Shown: positions 25,884-35,322 of the stretch, piece after piece
Layout of the letters: the number at the start of each line of letters is the position of its first letter
Position numbering within the stretch: the stretch's first letter is position 1
NCBI GenBank assembly: GCA_049487715.1
Contig: CP150575.1
Location: 1 to 64,000 of the forward strand
From: Pycnococcus provasolii
Taxonomy: Eukaryota > Chlorophyta > Pseudoscourfieldiophyceae > Pseudoscourfieldiales
Direction: 5' to 3'
DNA: 64,000 nt
Program-made: the position numbers and the translations under genes
Notes under the pieces: generated by a model
The model's database searches: none
What the model was told of the DNA's origin: nothing
Seen by the model: the letters and a program-made list of their open reading frames with translations, nothing else

Positions 25884-26876
25884 TCACAAGTCTTGCGTCT
25901 TGAAAGGACCGCGCATGCCGGCGGGAGGTGCCTCGCCGTCGTCGTTGCGTCCCCAACACGCGACACTGCCGTCGCGTCGAAGCGCCGCGGAAAAGTACGT
26001 ACCCGCAGCGATCGCGACAAAATCACCACCCTCGACCCCGTCTGGAGGTGCCTGGCCTTCGTCGTTGCGTCCCCAGCACGCGACACTGCCGTCGCGTCGC
26101 AACGCGAGCGAGTGAACGCCACCCGCGGCGATCGCGACAAAGTCGCCCTCGACGCCGTCGGGAGGCGCCTCGCCGTCGTCGTTGCGTCCCCAGCACGCGA
26201 TACTGCCGTCGCGTCGCAACGCGAGCGAGTGTCCGCCACCCGCGGCGATCGCGACAAAGTCACCCTCGACGCCGTCGGGAGGCGCCTGGCCATAGGCGTT
26301 TGAGCCCCAGCACGCGACACTGCCGTTGCGTCGGAGTGCCAGCGAGTGTAGACTACCGGCAGAAATGGCGACAAAGTCACCCTCGACGCCGTCGGGAGGC
26401 GCCTGTTCGAAGTTGATGTCGTCGTCGTGCAAGATGTCGTCGTCGACGTCTTGCTCAGCTCCCCAACACGCGACGCTCCCGTCGGCTCGGAGTGCCAGCG
26501 AGTGGAATGTACCGGCAGAAATCGCGACAAACTCACCCTCGACGCCGGCGGGAGGCGCTTGACCTTCGTCGTTGAGTCCCCAGCACGCTACATTGCCGTT
26601 GCGTCGGAGTGCCATCGAGTGGAACGAACCGGCAGAAATCGCGACAAAGTCGCCCTCGACGCCGGCGGGAGGCGCTTGACCTTCGTCGTTAGAGCCCCAG
26701 CACGCGACTCCCCCGTCGCATCGCAACACCACGGCGTGATTGAATCCCGCGTCGAGGCACGCACTTCGTCGCGTCGCCTGTATTCGTTCTCGTTCGCGCA
26801 CGAGTCGTCGTTCGCGCTGCCACGGCACCCACACGGTGCGCATCACCTTGGACGCGAGCGACTCCTCTGACTCCAT
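25884..26876 (-). CDS. Seven-repeat RCC1-like beta-propeller protein (330 aa)
   Basis: The start is the ATG at 26876; the frame extends seven codons further only from a TTG. After ~45 residues the protein is seven near-identical repeats of ~38 residues, each with A-x-G-x-x-H-S-x-A-L-R-x-D/N-G followed by S-V-A-C-W-G-x-N-D-x-G-Q-A-P-P. Seven copies would close one RCC1-type propeller. Repeat 3 has an acidic insertion (DVDDDILHDDD). DNA identity between repeats is very high, so the array was expanded or homogenised recently. The subfamily with Ala-Cys-Trp-Gly in each blade occurs in bacteria, protists and large viruses; a specific GTPase or binding partner cannot be assigned. There is no signal peptide. 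Confidence 0.85.
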   Translation of the reverse strand: MESEESLASKVMRTVWVPWQRERRLVRERERIQATRRSACLDAGFNHAVVLRCDGGVACWGSNDEGQAPPAGVEGDFVAISAGSFHSMALRRNGNVACWGLNDEGQAPPAGVEGEFVAISAGTFHSLALRADGSVACWGAEQDVDDDILHDDDINFEQAPPDGVEGDFVAISAGSLHSLALRRNGSVACWGSNAYGQAPPDGVEGDFVAIAAGGGHSLALRRDGSIACWGRNDDGEAPPDGVEGDFVAIAAGGVHSLALRRDGSVACWGRNDEGQAPPDGVEGGDFVAIAAGTYFSAALRRDGSVACWGRNDDGEAPPAGMRGPFKTQDL

Positions 26877-27132
26877 TGGAAGGCCTTCAAATGACAAAGA
26901 ATGGACACCTGACTGGACCCGGGCAGAGACAGAAAAAAACCACCCAACGAGAACCCCCGAGTCAAATCCAACCCTCTACTGAAGACGCGGTACGTTTCCG
27001 AATGATGGTGACCCAATGTCGACCACCCACCCCCGAGGAGGAGGGCACGTGCATTACGCGCGTGGTGGTTCTGTAATCATGCACGTAGAAATAATAATAA
27101 TCAAACAACAATCAGTCATTACTACTCGTAGG

Positions 27133-28011
27133 CTAAGGATTGTAAATCTTCATCACCGCGGAAAAGTCCATGTCGCCGACGTCAGAACTCATTTTCATAG
27201 CCTCCACGAAAACCTCGTTCGCCGCCTTGACGACTGGCAGGCTTCCTCCCAACTCGTCGCTGAGCTCCAACGCCAACCTCATGTCCTTCTGCTGGTGCTT
27301 GAGAGGAAACGCGGGAGGGTACGGACCACCAGCAGCCATGCTCGGCCCCTTGAGCGTAAACATCGGGTTGTTCATCGCACCAAGGCTCATCACCTCGAGC
27401 ATGTCTGTCTTGCTCAGCCCGGCATTCTCGACGAGCTTCATGTTTTCGGCGAATAGCGCCATCATGCCTCCCATCGTCGCATTCACGGCGAGCTTCATCT
27501 TCGCGCCGAGTCCCACCTGATCTCCGAGGAAGAAGCTCCTCTTGCCCACAATGCTCAGAGGTCCGTCGTGCAGCTCGTCGAACAGCGTCTTGTCGCCGGC
27601 GCACAGGTTGATGAGCTGTCCGTCGATGGCGGGCTTCTTGCTGCCGCTTACGGGACTTTCAAGGAACCTTGTGCCCGCCTGCGTCACGGCGTCGCCGATC
27701 TCCTTGGACGTGTGCGCGTCGACGGTACTGAAGTCCACGTATCCGCGGCACTTGCTTCCCTCCTGCTTGATGCCCTTGACGACGTCGTCCGCCACCGCCC
27801 TCGCGGCGTCGGGCGTCGACAGCATGGCGAACGTGACGTCGCAGGTGCTGACCACCTCCGCTGCGGACGCGCCGATGGGGCACCCGAGCGCGTCGTCAAT
27901 GTTTGCGGGTGTTCGGTTCCACACGGTGACGGCGTACCCATTGTTTTTGAGCCGCCTCGCCATCTCCGTTCCCATGATGCCCATGCCGAGGAAGCCGATG
28001 GTGACTGACAT
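27133..28011 (-). CDS. Glyoxylate/succinic semialdehyde reductase, GLYR1-like (292 aa)
   Basis: NADPH-dependent reduction of glyoxylate to glycolate and of succinic semialdehyde to gamma-hydroxybutyrate; a beta-hydroxyacid dehydrogenase. The dinucleotide motif is GFLGMGIMG (6-14). R33-T34 after the second strand (W-N-R-T) favours NADPH. The substrate loop is SPVSGS (119-124). The catalytic lysine is probably K171 in G-L-G-A-K-M-K-L, and N177 follows. Residues near the end, F-P-L-K-H-Q-Q-K-D-M-R-L-A, are the GLYR/3-hydroxyisobutyrate dehydrogenase signature. No transit peptide is visible, so it is likely cytosolic. A telomeric repeat block lies 136 bp upstream of the start. Confidence 0.92.
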   Translation of the reverse strand: MSVTIGFLGMGIMGTEMARRLKNNGYAVTVWNRTPANIDDALGCPIGASAAEVVSTCDVTFAMLSTPDAARAVADDVVKGIKQEGSKCRGYVDFSTVDAHTSKEIGDAVTQAGTRFLESPVSGSKKPAIDGQLINLCAGDKTLFDELHDGPLSIVGKRSFFLGDQVGLGAKMKLAVNATMGGMMALFAENMKLVENAGLSKTDMLEVMSLGAMNNPMFTLKGPSMAAGGPYPPAFPLKHQQKDMRLALELSDELGGSLPVVKAANEVFVEAMKMSSDVGDMDFSAVMKIYNP

Positions 28012-28389
28012 AATAACGCGATGAAGACTGTCTCAGCTCGCGGAAAGGATACTCGTCTGACGTAGGAGCAATAAGAGAACAAGAAGAATGGCCAATCCTG
28101 AACACACCTTATCCAGAAAGGGAACCAGCAAAACCAGGGGGGTAGTATTAGGGTTAGGGTTAGAGCAGTAGGCATGTGAAGGCGGCGGCGGGTCGTTCTC
28201 AGCCTACCGTCTTGTCTTGTCTGTCAAAAGGGGGTCGGTTACAGCGAAAGTGTGCCGTCAGCAGCTGGTGTGTGCGCGCGCACAGTACACGTCGTCACCA
28301 CGTCGGAATGCGTATTGGGTAAGCAGAACATTCCAGTTGGGCGAGTGGTGGCTGTGCGTCGCGCGGGTACTCGTTCAAAAAGTATCCAA
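28012..28389. promoter_or_regulatory. 5' region of GLYR1-like gene with interstitial telomeric repeat (28147-28163)
   Basis: Contains two to three TTAGGG units on the + strand. No gene is seen; short ORFs look random. Confidence 0.5.
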
Positions 28390-28455
28390 AAATATTCCGG
28401 GCTTGAGTTTCAGCAGGCGTCCTTGGGATTGAGCCTGCGCCCTTCACGTAGATCC
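28390..28455 (-). promoter_or_regulatory. Candidate SECIS element in the GPx 3' UTR
   Basis: On the minus strand, about 100 nt past the stop: G-T-G-A-A (complement of 28443-28447), twelve nt, then AA in an apical loop, with a GCAGGC/GCCTGC stem and a downstream GA. The GTGA/AA/GA pattern fits a eukaryotic SECIS core, but the stem is asymmetric and short. Not decisive by eye. Confidence 0.35.
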
Positions 28456-28547
28456 AGTGTGCGCGATACCTTAGTATAGACTAAGAAATCAAATCGCCGT
28501 TCGTGTTGTCCCTTTTGTATATGAAGCAAAAGCCGTGCCGACAGGGC

Positions 28548-29288
28548 TTAGTTGAGAGCGTTCGGCCCGTGCGTGATGAGCGTGTTGATGTCGTTCTTCA
28601 CGTCGATCGTCGGCAGCTTCGGCGAGTATCGTCGCACGCACTTCCCTTCCTGGTTGATGAGAAACTTCTCAAAATTCCAGATGACGTCCGTGCGCGTGAC
28701 GGGTGACCACCCGAGCCTGGTGAGGTCCTGCATGATGAAAGCGGAACCTTGTCCACCACAGTCGTCGGAAGGGAACGGCTGCTCCGCACGCATCCACGCG
28801 AAGAGCGGGTGCGCCGTCGCGCCGTTGATGTCGATTTTCGTCGAGAGCGGGAACTTGGGTTCGTACCCTCCGCCCGGCCTAACGTATTTGAGCGTGTTGA
28901 GAAGCTCGAAGTCCGCCTCGTTCGTCTGCTTACCGAACTGGTTGGACGGGCATGCCAGGATGGCAAACTTGTCGCTGGGGAACATGTCCGTGAGTTCGTT
29001 CATTTGTTCGAAGTCACGGACTGTCGTTCCTCAGAGACTCGCCACGTTTTGCACCATGACCACCTTGCCACGGTATGCGGCGAGGTCGATAGGCGCACCT
29101 GCAGCGGGAACGTCACGCGTTCCACTTCCCAGGGAGTCGAGCGAGAAGTCGTAAAACGAAGACGCAGACGCAGATGCAACGGCAGAGGAACGCCTAGAGG
29201 AGACAGACCTCCGAACAGCCGTACTACCACTCAGCCTACTCTTCATGCGGTTGACGCACGAAGCGCCACGGGACGCCGCTCCGAGCAT
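28548..29288 (-). CDS. Selenocysteine-containing glutathione peroxidase (246 aa)
   Basis: Reduces hydrogen and lipid peroxides with thiols. Read through, the frame from ATG 29288 to 28548 has one in-frame TGA (29031-29033) exactly at the catalytic position: V-Q-N-V-A-S-L-U-G-T-T. Other active-site residues are conserved: Q117 (P-S-N-Q-F-G), W204 and N205 (I-W-N-F-E-K-F-L). The N-terminal ~45 residues are Arg/Ser-rich, a plastid or mitochondrial transit peptide. The protein keeps full homology on both sides of the TGA without a frameshift, so recoding to selenocysteine is much likelier than a broken gene. The alternative annotation as two short genes (29031-29288 and 28548-29003) is rejected. 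Confidence 0.9.
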
Positions 29289-29410
29289 GACGGCGGGCGG
29301 AATGAAGGGGACAAGAAAAAGAGGCCTCGTGGCCCGGGAAGAGAAAACAAAAACGGCGCCTTATCCGAATATCACAGGGAAATCCGGGGATACCTCGATC
29401 AGACTAGGTC

Positions 29411-29560
29411 CTTAACCCTAACGCTAACTGGAAACCCTAACCCGAACCCGAACCCGAACCCGAACCCGAACCCGAACCCGAACCCGAACCCGAGCCCTAA
29501 CCCTAACGGAGCTTTCCCTTCTAAACCCTAATTTACCCTAACCCTAACCCTAACCCTAAC
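29411..29560. repeat. Interstitial telomeric block with CCCGAA variant array
   Basis: CCCTAA units flank about nine perfect CCCGAA hexamers (29441-29492), then more CCCTAA to 29560. It lies between the divergent GPx and MYST genes. The rest of 29289-29906 has no gene. Confidence 0.9.
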
Positions 29561-29906
29561 CAGAGGGCAAGGTTCCCTATCGTAGCCCGACCACCAGAAG
29601 CCTGACCAAGAGAGCACAAACCAAGAGAGCCGTTCTCCGAGATCCCAATCAGCCGACCGACCCGGGGCCCCCCAACAGTCAGTCGGCAGTCGGCACCTGC
29701 TCTCTTCTATTCTTCCCGAGTCCCCTACCCTACTATGCGGGGCCCAGCGCATCAGCCGACGGACTCTTTTGTTTTGTCGCGTCAAGAGCCGTTCTGTTTT
29801 CTCTTGTGTCGCCCCCTTCTGCCCTTCCCCCCGCCCCCGGGGGTGTGTCATTCTTCTCTCAGAGAGTCTCAGAAGGCGACTGCTGCTCGATCGTCGTAGT
29901 AGTATA

Positions 29907-31988
29907 ATGGCGCCGGCTGCACCAGCTGCTGCTCATGGTGCTCCTCCTGGTGCTGGTGCTCTAGTGGTCTCTCCTCCTACCTTAACAACAAACGGTAATG
30001 GTGGTGGTGATCCAAAGCCGGTCTTGGTGCCTCCAACGTCTTCGCTTCCGACACCTCCAAAACCATTAAAGGGTGGTTCCACAAACGGGTGTCCAACAAC
30101 TACTACTATGCAAAACCATGAAGGCCCAGGGGGGCAGCGGGTCGTGGTGGACACGACAGTGATGGCGATGCAGCAGTGTGTCACGCCGCCCCTCCCTCTT
30201 ACCAACCACATGCCAACGCTGAAACCGGGCACGCTCGTTCTCGCTCTCGCGGGATTCGACAACACGTGGAGAGAGGCGGAAATCGTCGAAGTCGAGCCAA
30301 CAACAACAACAGCAGCAGCAGCAGCAGGCGACGAGCAGCAGCAGCAGCAGCAGCAGCAGGACACAACAGTTTACGTGCACTTTCGCGGGTTTGACAAACG
30401 CATGGACGAGTGGATCCCCATAACAAGTGGAGTGCGGCCTCTCGTGCAGCACCAAACAACTTGGACGACGCCTGTCGTCGGAGGACTGCGCCACGTGCCG
30501 TCCATGACGGCAACGTCGAACGGGAAACACCAGGAGCCTTCTACGATTCTCGCAGACACAATCACCGCCACCACCTCAGGCCACGTCGTGCTTCCCCCTC
30601 TCGCTTCCACCACTCCCGCGCACGTGAGCAACAACAGCCTGCTCATCACACCACCCAACAGCACCATCACCGCCAAGAACCACCACCAGACCACGCTCGT
30701 GTCACCAACGCCCACAGCCACGCCCAAAACAATGACGAGAAACCTCAAGCGAAGGCACAACGAGGAGCACCACGTTCAGCCAAACCACGAGGAACTCGCA
30801 CCCATCGACCGTGCGCTCGAGCTTGAGCACCAGCGAAGAACGCGCATGAAGAACGTTCTCACGCTGCGCATGGGGCAGTACGACATGGATGCGTGGTACT
30901 ACTCGCCGTACCCCCGCGCATTTTTGGCGGGTGAGTGCAGCAGCAGCAAACACAACGAAGACGACGACACGACAGACTCCGCACCGCCGCCGTCGAGCGG
31001 GGACACGCCGACGCTGCCAAAGCTGTACGTGTGCGAGCACACGCTCAAGTACTTCCGCACGGAGGACGAGCTGCTCGTGCACCATGCGTCGCTCACCAGC
31101 ACGGACATGGTTCCGCCAGGAAAGCTCGTGTACCGCCACCCAGGACCGCGTGGTTCGCACGGGCGCCTCGCGATGTTCGAGTTGAATGGACGAGGGGAGG
31201 GAAAACGATTCTGCCAGAGCCTGTGTTTGCTGGCGAAGCTATTTCTTGACCACAAGACGCTGTACTACGACGTCGAGCCATTCCTCTTCTACGCGCTCTG
31301 CCACGAGGAGGAGTTTCTCGTGCCACGAAATAACGGCGGTGATGGCGGTGGTAATGTGACGAACAACAACAACAACAACGACAACAACAACGACGACGAC
31401 GAAAACGGCTGCGGAACCATGGAAGAGCAGCAGCAGCCTCAACAGCAGCAGCCTGCTCGAAAGAAGTGCTACCGGTACCGCATCGCTGGATTTTTCTCCA
31501 AGGAGAAGCACAGTGCACTGTCGTACAATCTCGCGTGCATCCTGGTGCTGCCACCATACCAGCGTCTTGGATACGGAAAGTTTCTCATGGACTTTTCGTA
31601 CGCGCTCAGCCGTCGTGTCGGCGTGCCTGGCACACCCGAGCGGCCTCTCAGCGACCTCGGCCTTGTGTCGTACCGCTCGTACTGGACGAAGTGCCTCATT
31701 GACGTGCTGTGTGAGCACAAGGGAAAGCTGAGCGTGAACGAGTTGTCAGAGAAGACTGGCTTTCTTGTTAAGGACATCGTCGACACGCTTCAGATTCTCG
31801 GATGTGTTCGACACTGGAAGGGCCAGTACGTCGTTTGTGTGGGAGCGAAGGTGCTCGAGGAGGCTCGGGACAGGCTTCTTGGCAGGAATGGTAGCAGCGG
31901 CAAAAACGGCGTTGGTGGCTGGATCCGCGTTCAGCCTTCTGCGCTCACGTGGAAGGGCCCACCCACCGAGAATGGCTGCTCGGCGTGA
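29907..31988 (+). CDS. MYST-family histone acetyltransferase with degenerate zinc finger (693 aa)
   Basis: Acetylates histone tails with acetyl-CoA. ATG 29907 (TATAATGG); upstream in-frame codons are non-ATG. A chromo-barrel spans ~105-180 (VHFRGFDKRMDEWIP). The MYST domain runs from ~318: LRMGQYDMDAWYYSPYP, then F-L-D-H-K-T-L-Y-Y-D with the autoacetylated lysine (~450), catalytic C544 (N-L-A-C-I-L), acetyl-CoA loop Q-R-L-G-Y-G-K (~553-558) and E578 (T-P-E-R-P-L-S-D). Two oddities: the usual C2HC finger is lost (CEYC is CEHT, and no closing Cys follows the His), and a ~45-residue Asn/Asp/Gln-rich insertion (~473-518) splits the catalytic domain. Closest to the KAT5/KAT8/HAM group. Gln repeats at ~132-150. 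Confidence 0.92.
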   Translation: MAPAAPAAAHGAPPGAGALVVSPPTLTTNGNGGGDPKPVLVPPTSSLPTPPKPLKGGSTNGCPTTTTMQNHEGPGGQRVVVDTTVMAMQQCVTPPLPLTNHMPTLKPGTLVLALAGFDNTWREAEIVEVEPTTTTAAAAAGDEQQQQQQQQDTTVYVHFRGFDKRMDEWIPITSGVRPLVQHQTTWTTPVVGGLRHVPSMTATSNGKHQEPSTILADTITATTSGHVVLPPLASTTPAHVSNNSLLITPPNSTITAKNHHQTTLVSPTPTATPKTMTRNLKRRHNEEHHVQPNHEELAPIDRALELEHQRRTRMKNVLTLRMGQYDMDAWYYSPYPRAFLAGECSSSKHNEDDDTTDSAPPPSSGDTPTLPKLYVCEHTLKYFRTEDELLVHHASLTSTDMVPPGKLVYRHPGPRGSHGRLAMFELNGRGEGKRFCQSLCLLAKLFLDHKTLYYDVEPFLFYALCHEEEFLVPRNNGGDGGGNVTNNNNNNDNNNDDDENGCGTMEEQQQPQQQQPARKKCYRYRIAGFFSKEKHSALSYNLACILVLPPYQRLGYGKFLMDFSYALSRRVGVPGTPERPLSDLGLVSYRSYWTKCLIDVLCEHKGKLSVNELSEKTGFLVKDIVDTLQILGCVRHWKGQYVVCVGAKVLEEARDRLLGRNGSSGKNGVGGWIRVQPSALTWKGPPTENGCSA

Positions 31989-32123
31989 CCAAAAAAACAA
32001 ATCTGTAATTTTTCTTTCCATCTCTCTTTTTTTTTTTCCATTTCCAACGAAGTTGATTAGGTTACACGGCATTTGAAACAACACACGAAGAAGAAGGCTT
32101 TTTGTTTTCGGTTAAGTCTCAAT

Positions 32124-32441
32124 CTACCCTCCGTGCAGAGTGGAAACGAACGCGACACAGTCTCCGTCGTTGAGCATGGTGTCAATGCCCCCCGTGAGTT
32201 CCCAGTCCGTTTCGTTGACGAGCACGAGCACGCCTGGCCTGACTGTGTCCCCTGCCAACATAAGCTGCACGTCCTGTGGTTTCTTTATTTGTTTCCCAAG
32301 GTGTCTCAATAACGTGCGCATGCTAACACCTTCTTGTGGCGTTTGACTAGACTCTGTCGCAACGTGCTGTTCCGTTTGCTTTTGGTTGTCGAAGATCGCC
32401 TCGAGTCCACCTGTGAATTCCACGAAAAGCCTTGTGGACAT
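32124..32441 (-). CDS. URM1: Ubiquitin-related modifier 1 (105 aa)
   Basis: Sulfur carrier for 2-thiolation of tRNA wobble uridine and a protein modifier. ATG 32441; the frame goes further only from a TTG. The small beta-grasp protein has V-R-P-G-V-L-V-L-V-N-E-T-D-W-E-L and ends in D-G-D-C-V-A-F-V-S-T-L-H-G-G, the diagnostic Urm1 C-terminus with the Gly-Gly needed for thiocarboxylation. A ~20-residue insertion (QKQTEQHVATESSQTPQEG) follows the first beta hairpin. TGTAA lies on this strand at 32062-32066, about 60 nt past the stop. Confidence 0.93.
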   Translation of the reverse strand: MSTRLFVEFTGGLEAIFDNQKQTEQHVATESSQTPQEGVSMRTLLRHLGKQIKKPQDVQLMLAGDTVRPGVLVLVNETDWELTGGIDTMLNDGDCVAFVSTLHGG

Positions 32442-32865
32442 GATACCACTCGAGCCAAAGGGACCCAAATCCAAAGCGACTGGACTGGACTGGACTGGAC
32501 TGGACTGCGAGCGAAAAAGACGAAAAAAGCACCAAAAAGCAAGACCGCAGTGCTGCTGCTGCTGACGTGGAGCACGCCAAGGACGCCGCCGCCGATGCCG
32601 CCGACAAGGGGGAAGAAGAAGAAGTGAGAGAAAAAAACGAACAAGAACCTAACCCTAACCCTAACCCTAATTCCGCTCCGAATTTCCGGCGAGCTGGAAG
32701 TACAACAAGCAGTACACGCTGGAGGATGGCCGGACCGTGACGTTGCGTCGGTGCCAGGGGCTACACAGCACAAGCGGCGTAAAACTAACAGCGTATGGTT
32801 ACGATGGTACAGTACAGTACAACCCAATTGCCTCTGATGTTACATAGAAAAATGTCTCAACCATT
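32442..32865. promoter_or_regulatory. 5' region of URM1 with telomeric repeat (32648-32670) and TGGAC repeat
   Basis: Five-copy GGACT pentamer near 32482-32508, three to four CCCTAA units at 32648-32670, and GTACAGTACAGTAC at about 32808. TGTAA on the minus strand at 32840-32844 belongs to the next gene. No gene is seen. Confidence 0.55.
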
Positions 32866-35322
32866 TCAAGCCAGTCTATTTATCAGGTCAAGCTCCTCAC
32901 CTAGCCGCAGCAACACGGCGGCATCCAACGCCGCGTACTCAACTTGACTCTTCGTTAAAGGACGATGCGACCAGTCAGAGCACTGCTCGCTCTTGTCAAG
33001 GTCCTCGCACACGAGCGCGGCAACACAGCGACGCAAACTCGGCGTGTGACCGCCCCAACCTTCGCGCTCGGCAAGCTTTGCCATCGACTCCGTCTGAATG
33101 TCACGTACGCCATTCGCAGGTTTCTCGAGGCTTCGATGCAGTGCGGCAAGACGTCGAAGGTCTGCGGCGAACGCGAATCCAACCAACTGTACCCGGTCGT
33201 CGGAAAACATGCGAACGAGCAGATCCGTTGCCGGCTCGCGGCATGTTGGTGCAAGCATGTCAACGACAGCGGCGGTGAGATGAGACGTTTGCGGATGTAT
33301 GAACGAAATCTGCACGACGGCGGGTGGATCGGAATGTACATCAGAGCTCCACTCGCTGTCTAGTCCAACGGGCAAAATGTTGCCATCTAGCGCATGATGC
33401 ACGGCAGAATCAAACTCGGCGATGATTGCGGCGATGGACGACACATCATCGGCGATCGTCGGAGAGGCCTTCAGCTCGCATCGAGGGAGACCCAGGGCGC
33501 CGAGTGGAGCTAATGGCTTGACGACGACGCGAGCGCCAGAGCCGCGTTGTTTGCCACCGCCGCCACCGCCACCACCACCACCACCACCCTTCTTCTTGGG
33601 TTGTTCCAACGCTATACCGCCGCGAAGGCGTTCGAGCACACTGCTCGGCATATTCCTCCGCGCCTCATCGGACAATGCATTCCACACATGCAACGTTAGC
33701 GAAGCCTCCTCCGCCTCCACGACGAGATTTTCTAGCATGGTCGTCCAGTCGAGCCCAGGTCTCACGAGACTGATCATGCGCATGGCTCTTGCAATCTGCG
33801 ACGTGCGCATTCCACCCGAAGCTCGGTGGCGAAACGACACGTGTGCGCTTGCCCATGCGACGTCGTGCAGGACAGGCCAAATCTCTGATAGTGCCGCAGC
33901 TTCCACGGTTGTCCACACGGAATCGTCCGGGCTGCTACCACCACCTCGCTGACGCCTGCGCGTGGCGACAATGACCGCAATTTCTGATGCGGTCGCGGCG
34001 TCGGCATGGGACAGCACAACATCAAGGGAGACGTCATCAATCATCATGCTCGCATCTCGACGCAGGGCTCCCAACAGCGAGTTGAGACAGAGTCGCACGG
34101 GGTAGCGTCGTTCCGGGTCCTTGCGAACGCCTCGCGATCGAACCGGCTTAGCACCATCCGCGTTGTCTCGCAGTCTTTGCAAGGAACGTCCCAACCTCTC
34201 CTCGCGGAATGCGACAAGGGCACGCGCGAACCACTGCACCGACACCCTAGCATCCGCTCTCACATCCGAAGAACGGAATCCTCCTTCTTCACCGCCGCCG
34301 TCGTCGGCCGACGCCACAAGAGGGATGCCAACGAGCCATGCGACGGCATGATCTAGCGCGGCGATGCGCAACGCACGTTCTGACGCAGGCTCGCAAGCGC
34401 GTCTGTCACACGCATGAGCCGCCTCCGCGACGAGCAGGTCGCTTAGTTCATCCTGCACCGTGTCGTCGTCGGCACGAGCGTCGTGCGCACTTTTCGCGCG
34501 AGAGAGCGTGTCGTGCAGTCTGGCGACGATGTCGCTTGGTTTCCTCAGGGGTGGCAGCAAGCCTTTCCTTCGAAGTAGGTTCAGGCAATTTTTGCACGAC
34601 TTGGCGTGTTCCGCCTGCGCCTGCAGAGCGTCCTTATCGGCTCTAAAGTCTCTCCACTTCTCGGCAGGTTCCGCGTTCCTTCTCGTGACGACAGCCGCAA
34701 GCACGGCGGCGATGGCTTCGTTCGTGCACTTTTTGGTGTCGCATCCGTTCCTTTCGATTCCTCCAATATTTTTCACGCACATGTCGAGCGCCGAGTCTCC
34801 TGTGACGGTGATTGTGAGTGGGCTCGCACCTCTAGCGAGTAGAGCGAGTATTGCGTTGCTGTGTCTTCGTCCTGCCGCGTACAGGAGTGGCGTGTGTCCT
34901 CTGAGCGTGGGTGCGTTGACGTCGGCACCTAGTTTGACCAACATATCAATGAGTTGTTCGGAGTCTCTGAGTTGCGCGGCGATGTGTATGGCAGATTTGT
35001 TCATCGTGTTCGCCTCTTGTACGACACGTTTCATGAGCGAAGCGTCTTGAAGGGTCCATGCGTTCAGACATCTGGCAACAAATCTGTCCGGGTACTTGCG
35101 TGGACTGTGTAAAATCAACTTCAGCGATTTGAACGAGCACAGCAACAGTGAATGAGCCACTGTCAAAGGATCCGAAACATCATCATTCTCAAAGGAAACA
35201 TCATCATCAAAGTCAAAGGAGGAGAAGACCGACATGGATCCAGTGAAGGAGGAGGAGACAGGAGCCTGAGGAGGAGGAGCCAACACATCAACATCGATGC
35301 AACCGGAGCTGATGCGCGGCAT
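32866..35322 (-). CDS. Ankyrin-repeat protein with C-terminal DEDDy 3'-5' exonuclease domain (818 aa)
   Basis: An acidic N-terminus is followed by a short ankyrin block (~105-190: K-S-A-I-H-I-A-A-Q, G-A-D-V-N-A-P-T-L-R-G-H-T-P-L-L-Y-A-A-G). The central ~400 residues are helical and unassigned, with two Cys pairs (CDTKKC, CKNC) and a Gly/Lys-rich linker at ~580-595. The last 166 residues are a complete DEDDy exonuclease: G-L-D-S-E-W with D655 and E657, F-A-F-A-A-D-L with D721, and Y-A-A-L-D with Y796 and D800, as in WRN/EXD2/RNase D proteins. All four metal ligands are present, so it should be active on DNA or RNA. I know of no standard family with this ankyrin fusion. No targeting signal is clear. 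Confidence 0.8.
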   Translation of the reverse strand: MPRISSGCIDVDVLAPPPQAPVSSSFTGSMSVFSSFDFDDDVSFENDDVSDPLTVAHSLLLCSFKSLKLILHSPRKYPDRFVARCLNAWTLQDASLMKRVVQEANTMNKSAIHIAAQLRDSEQLIDMLVKLGADVNAPTLRGHTPLLYAAGRRHSNAILALLARGASPLTITVTGDSALDMCVKNIGGIERNGCDTKKCTNEAIAAVLAAVVTRRNAEPAEKWRDFRADKDALQAQAEHAKSCKNCLNLLRRKGLLPPLRKPSDIVARLHDTLSRAKSAHDARADDDTVQDELSDLLVAEAAHACDRRACEPASERALRIAALDHAVAWLVGIPLVASADDGGGEEGGFRSSDVRADARVSVQWFARALVAFREERLGRSLQRLRDNADGAKPVRSRGVRKDPERRYPVRLCLNSLLGALRRDASMMIDDVSLDVVLSHADAATASEIAVIVATRRRQRGGGSSPDDSVWTTVEAAALSEIWPVLHDVAWASAHVSFRHRASGGMRTSQIARAMRMISLVRPGLDWTTMLENLVVEAEEASLTLHVWNALSDEARRNMPSSVLERLRGGIALEQPKKKGGGGGGGGGGGGKQRGSGARVVVKPLAPLGALGLPRCELKASPTIADDVSSIAAIIAEFDSAVHHALDGNILPVGLDSEWSSDVHSDPPAVVQISFIHPQTSHLTAAVVDMLAPTCREPATDLLVRMFSDDRVQLVGFAFAADLRRLAALHRSLEKPANGVRDIQTESMAKLAEREGWGGHTPSLRRCVAALVCEDLDKSEQCSDWSHRPLTKSQVEYAALDAAVLLRLGEELDLINRLA

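Noticed and set aside
25884-26876. CRISPR-like or satellite array
   Set aside because: The ~115-bp periodicity is coding and yields seven RCC1-type blades with conserved Gly, His and Ala-Cys-Trp-Gly.
28548-29288. Two separate short genes or a nonsense-mutated GPx pseudogene
   Set aside because: Homology continues without frameshift across the TGA, and the TGA is exactly at the Sec/Cys catalytic site.
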